Shown here one piece after another: positions 5,900-7,848 of a stretch of 7,848 nucleotides of DNA. The notes below the pieces were generated by a model. That model saw nothing but the letters and a program-made list of their open reading frames with translations, was not told where the DNA came from and searched no databases. Source of the stretch: an uncultured Robiginitomaculum sp. (GTDB taxonomy: Bacteria; Pseudomonadota; Alphaproteobacteria; Caulobacterales; Maricaulaceae); the NCBI GenBank assembly GCA_938003555.1, contig CALKXN010000138.1, positions 1 to 7,848 of the forward strand, in the 5' to 3' direction. Within the stretch, counting starts at the first letter, position 1, and each line of letters starts with the position of its first letter. The position numbers and the translations under genes were made by a program.

Positions 5900-6859
5900 A
5901 TGCATATCGAAACCTTCACACCGCCTCGTTTTTTGCGTCCTGCAATGGTTCAAACCTTTTTGGCAGGACAGAAATTCCGATCACGCGGTCATAACCCTAT
6001 GCGTGACGCCGCCCAAGACGTCATATTGGATTTACCTGATGGCGTGCGTCTCTCAGGAAAGCTCTCAACGCAGGATAATGCGCGCGGCACGGTCATGCTG
6101 CTCTCTGGCTGGGAAGGCAGCGCAGACAGCACATATGTGCTGTGTTGCGGCCGGCATTTGTTTGGGCAGGGCTTGAATGTGTTTCGTTTAAATTTTCGCG
6201 ATCACGGGGATAGTCATTCTTTAAATGAAGGGCTGTTTTATGGGGGGCGCTTTGATGAAGTTTGGGACGCGGTAAATGCTGTTGCTACGCAGCATTCAAA
6301 TTTACCGCTGATTCTGACGGGATTTTCTCTAGGCGGAAATTTTGCCCTGCGCGTCGCGTGGGAAAACAAGGCGCGCGCGATTAAGAACTTGCACAGTGTT
6401 TTCGCGATCAGCCCTGTTATCAACCCCCTCGCAGCCGCGCCCATTCCAGACACGCAGCCTCTTATTAAGCGCTATTTCATGAAGAAATGGACGACGTCTC
6501 TGGCCAAGAAAGCTCAGGCTTATCCCGGACTTTATGATCTGAGTATCTTTGAGGGTGAGAAAACCATTATGGGCCTAACGGAGCGGTTTTTAAAGTTCAC
6601 GCCATTTGAAACGATTGAGGACTTCTTCAACGCTTATCGGATTTGGCCGGATGATTTAACGGGCTTAAATGTGCCAACTCAAATTATTATGGCCAAGGAT
6701 GATCCGGTTACGCCTGCGGCCCATTTGCGGGATCTGAATATTGAGCGCCCTGCGATGTTGATAGAGCTTGACCATGGCGGCCATAATGCGTTCTTTAATA
6801 GCCTGAACGGCCCGACATGGTATGATCTTCATATTGCGCGCCAATTGGAGGATTTATGA
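5900..6859 (+). CDS. YheT-like alpha/beta hydrolase (319 aa)
   Basis: This is a cytoplasmic serine hydrolase of the alpha/beta fold, most like the YheT/Embryogenesis-associated EMB8 group of predicted esterases. The nucleophile elbow is Gly-Phe-Ser-Leu-Gly-Gly-Asn with Ser143, the acid is Asp267 or Asp268 in Lys-Asp-Asp-Pro-Val-Thr-Pro, and the base is probably His295 in Asp-His-Gly-Gly-His. A Leu-Ser-Gly-Trp-Glu-Gly segment at 68-73 resembles the oxyanion loop, and Phe-Arg-Asp-His-Gly-Asp follows at 99-104. I keep the ATG at 5900 although it lacks a ribosome site, because residues 7-30 (Thr-Pro-Pro-Arg-Phe-Leu-Arg...Val-Gln-Thr) match the family's usual N-terminus. No signal peptide is seen. 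The gene overlaps the following DUF1499 gene by four bases. The natural substrate is unknown; ester or lipid hydrolysis is the family expectation. Confidence 0.85.
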   Translation: MHIETFTPPRFLRPAMVQTFLAGQKFRSRGHNPMRDAAQDVILDLPDGVRLSGKLSTQDNARGTVMLLSGWEGSADSTYVLCCGRHLFGQGLNVFRLNFRDHGDSHSLNEGLFYGGRFDEVWDAVNAVATQHSNLPLILTGFSLGGNFALRVAWENKARAIKNLHSVFAISPVINPLAAAPIPDTQPLIKRYFMKKWTTSLAKKAQAYPGLYDLSIFEGEKTIMGLTERFLKFTPFETIEDFFNAYRIWPDDLTGLNVPTQIIMAKDDPVTPAAHLRDLNIERPAMLIELDHGGHNAFFNSLNGPTWYDLHIARQLEDL

Positions 6860-7308
6860 TACCCTTGATCATTGGCGCTGCGGCGGCTGTTGGGATTGTA
6901 GGCGGCGCAGGAAAGCTGTTGGCGCTTAGGTCGACTAAAGGCTCTGCGCCCGGATTGGTTGATGGAAAGCTTGCGGCGCTGGGCAATGCGCCCAATGCAG
7001 TCAGCAGCGAGGCAGATACGCCTGAGGCGCGCAAGGTTGCGCCGTTTAAGGACGCCACTCTTGACGCTGTCCTTACGGCAATTAACGCAACAGGCGGAAA
7101 GATTGTGACGCAGCAAAAAGGCTACGCCGCAGCCATCTATACGACCCAATTAATGGGGTATGTTGATGATGTTGAATTACGCGTCTCGGGTAAGACCGTT
7201 CATATCCGCTCAGCCAGCCGCGTCGGATATTCAGATCGCGGCGTGAACCGCGCCCGCGTCGAAGAAATTCGTAATATGCTGGGCGCAGAGAAAATTATTT
7301 CTGGCTAA
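6856..7308 (+). CDS. DUF1499 family protein (150 aa)
   Basis: The second half matches the DUF1499 pattern. Pro-Asn-Ala-Val-Ser-Ser at 46-51 is the family's opening motif, here without its usual Cys residues. Thr-Thr-Gln-Leu-Met-Gly-Tyr-Val-Asp-Asp-Val-Glu at 96-107 and the signature Arg-Ser-Ala-Ser-Arg-Val-Gly-Tyr-Ser-Asp at 118-127, then Gly-Val-Asn-Arg at 129-132, follow. Residues 1-25 are Ala/Gly-rich and hydrophobic with no charged residue before Lys20. They look like a signal anchor or an uncleaved signal, which would place the domain outside the cytoplasm, though this is uncertain. Its ATG overlaps the TGA of the hydrolase gene (ATGA), so the two are probably co-translated. DUF1499 has no established biochemical function that I know of. 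Confidence 0.88.
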   Translation: MIPLIIGAAAAVGIVGGAGKLLALRSTKGSAPGLVDGKLAALGNAPNAVSSEADTPEARKVAPFKDATLDAVLTAINATGGKIVTQQKGYAAAIYTTQLMGYVDDVELRVSGKTVHIRSASRVGYSDRGVNRARVEEIRNMLGAEKIISG

Positions 7309-7315
7309 ATCAATC

Positions 7316-7335
7316 GCGCAGCCTCAGCGCTGCGT
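7316..7335 (+). terminator. Weak hairpin after the DUF1499 gene, uncertain terminator
   Basis: CGCAGC (7317-7322) pairs with GCTGCG (7329-7334) around a 6-base loop, with a possible G-U pair added at the base. No T-tract follows, so it is not a standard rho-independent terminator. It may slow transcription or be incidental. Only 72 bases separate the DUF1499 stop from folE, so read-through into folE is possible. Confidence 0.25.
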
Positions 7336-7368
7336 ATCAACCAAATATGGCACATAGCCGCTTTAGGA

Positions 7369-7375
7369 TAAGGCA
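7369..7375 (+). promoter_or_regulatory. Ribosome binding site of folE
   Basis: TAAGGCA lies just before the ATG at 7381, with AGG ending 7 bases upstream. It supports this start for folE, the first in-frame Met before the recognisable domain. Confidence 0.5.
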
Positions 7376-7380
7376 CATCC

Positions 7381-7848
7381 ATGACGCAGAAAATTGACCA
7401 CGAAAAAGTTAAGTCCCTTGTGACAGAGCTATTAACCGCGCTGGGCGAAGACCCGACGCGTGAGGGCCTTCAAGAGACGCCGCGCCGCATTGCTAATTTT
7501 TGGCGCGAATTTATCGAATATGATGCCGGTAAATTGGACACAACATTTGCCGCAGTGAAGCACAACCAAATGGTTGCGGTTACGGGCATGAAGGTGTGGT
7601 CTATGTGCGAGCATCACATGCTGCCCTTTTGGTGCGATGTATCGATTGCCTATATCGCGGATGACAAGGTGTTAGGCCTCTCTAAATTTGCGCGCATTGC
7701 GCACAAACATGCTCATAAATTAACGCTCCAAGAGCAGCTTGTCTCTGATATCGCCAATGAGCTTAAAGGCATTTTAGGCACAAATGATATTGCCGTAATG
7801 GCCAAAGGTGAGCATTTGTGCATGACGATGCGCGGTATTAAAACGCCG
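7381..7848 (+). CDS. folE: GTP cyclohydrolase I (FolE), 3' end cut by the window edge
   Basis: This enzyme converts GTP to 7,8-dihydroneopterin triphosphate and formate. That is the first step toward folate and also feeds queuosine-type 7-deazapurines. The 156 residues visible contain the zinc and active-site set: Cys76-Glu-His78-His79, Ser101-Lys102 and Arg105 in Gly-Leu-Ser-Lys-Phe-Ala-Arg, Gln117-Glu118, and His145-Leu-Cys147 with Arg151. These correspond to E. coli Cys110, His112, His113, Ser135, Lys136, Arg139, Gln151, Glu152, His179, Cys181 and Arg185. The N-terminus is about 34 residues shorter than in E. coli. The common Gln-Glu-Arg-Leu reads Gln-Glu-Gln-Leu, and the preceding helix is His/Lys-rich, marking a compact subgroup. 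The last 30 or so residues, including the usual Thr/Ser-rich end, lie beyond the window. Whether it serves folate or a deazapurine pathway cannot be told here. Confidence 0.93.
   Translation, partial: MTQKIDHEKVKSLVTELLTALGEDPTREGLQETPRRIANFWREFIEYDAGKLDTTFAAVKHNQMVAVTGMKVWSMCEHHMLPFWCDVSIAYIADDKVLGLSKFARIAHKHAHKLTLQEQLVSDIANELKGILGTNDIAVMAKGEHLCMTMRGIKTP

Noticed and set aside
5900..6010. Alternative starts for the YheT-like hydrolase at later Met codons (5945, 5999)
   Set aside because: Neither has a better ribosome site, and they would remove the N-terminal Pro-Pro...Val-Gln-Thr segment expected in this family.
7432..7617. Minus-strand 61-residue frame opposite folE
   Set aside because: It is antisense to folE, whose zinc and active-site residues are all present in the plus frame.
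1..7848. CRISPR array, insertion sequence, prophage or toxin-antitoxin locus
   Set aside because: I saw no regularly spaced repeats, transposase or integrase motifs, terminal inverted repeats or small paired toxin-antitoxin-like genes on either strand.

Overview
The window looks like ordinary chromosomal DNA of a Gram-negative alphaproteobacterium with mid-range GC content. The evidence is an M16 peptidase with a lipoprotein signal, a RuvX/YqgF protein of alphaproteobacterial style, a compact membrane hydrolase-like protein often misnamed CobQ in alphaproteobacteria, and a YheT-type hydrolase joined to a DUF1499 protein. The lineage is an inference; Hyphomonadales/Maricaulales-like marine bacteria would fit. 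I see no mobile element, CRISPR array, tRNA or rRNA, and no intergenic stretch longer than 300 bases.

Layout. At the left edge (1-399, +) is an unrecognised small multi-pass membrane protein, probably cut at its 5' end. It converges on a large zinc-peptidase lipoprotein gene (484-3312, -), and a hairpin terminator at 423-450 lies between them. Upstream of the peptidase gene is a strong terminator (3366-3395, -) that closes a minus-strand operon. In transcription order the operon is: two tandem paralogous PlsC-like acyltransferases (5787-5194 and 5170-4574), a multi-pass membrane protein with a metal-hydrolase-like His/Asp pattern (4577-3981, GTG start overlapping the previous stop by 4 nt), and ruvX (3972-3520). 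Between the ruvX stop and the terminator, about 120 bases read like the last strands of an outer-membrane beta-barrel protein and may be a gene remnant.

On the right, a 112-base divergent region (5788-5899) with an AGATT/AATCT inverted-repeat cluster separates this operon from plus-strand genes: a YheT-like alpha/beta hydrolase (5900-6859), a DUF1499 protein (6856-7308, ATGA overlap) and folE, GTP cyclohydrolase I (7381 to beyond the right edge).

How the genes may work together: the two acyltransferases, the membrane hydrolase-like protein and perhaps the YheT/DUF1499 pair suggest a membrane-lipid or envelope theme, with ruvX and folE as housekeeping genes. That theme is inference from family and spacing. 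I did not find a convincing novel multi-gene system. The items most worth a second look are the tandem acyltransferases with different base composition and an A9 run in one of them, the beta-barrel-like remnant behind ruvX, and the conserved-looking membrane hydrolase coupled to an acyltransferase.
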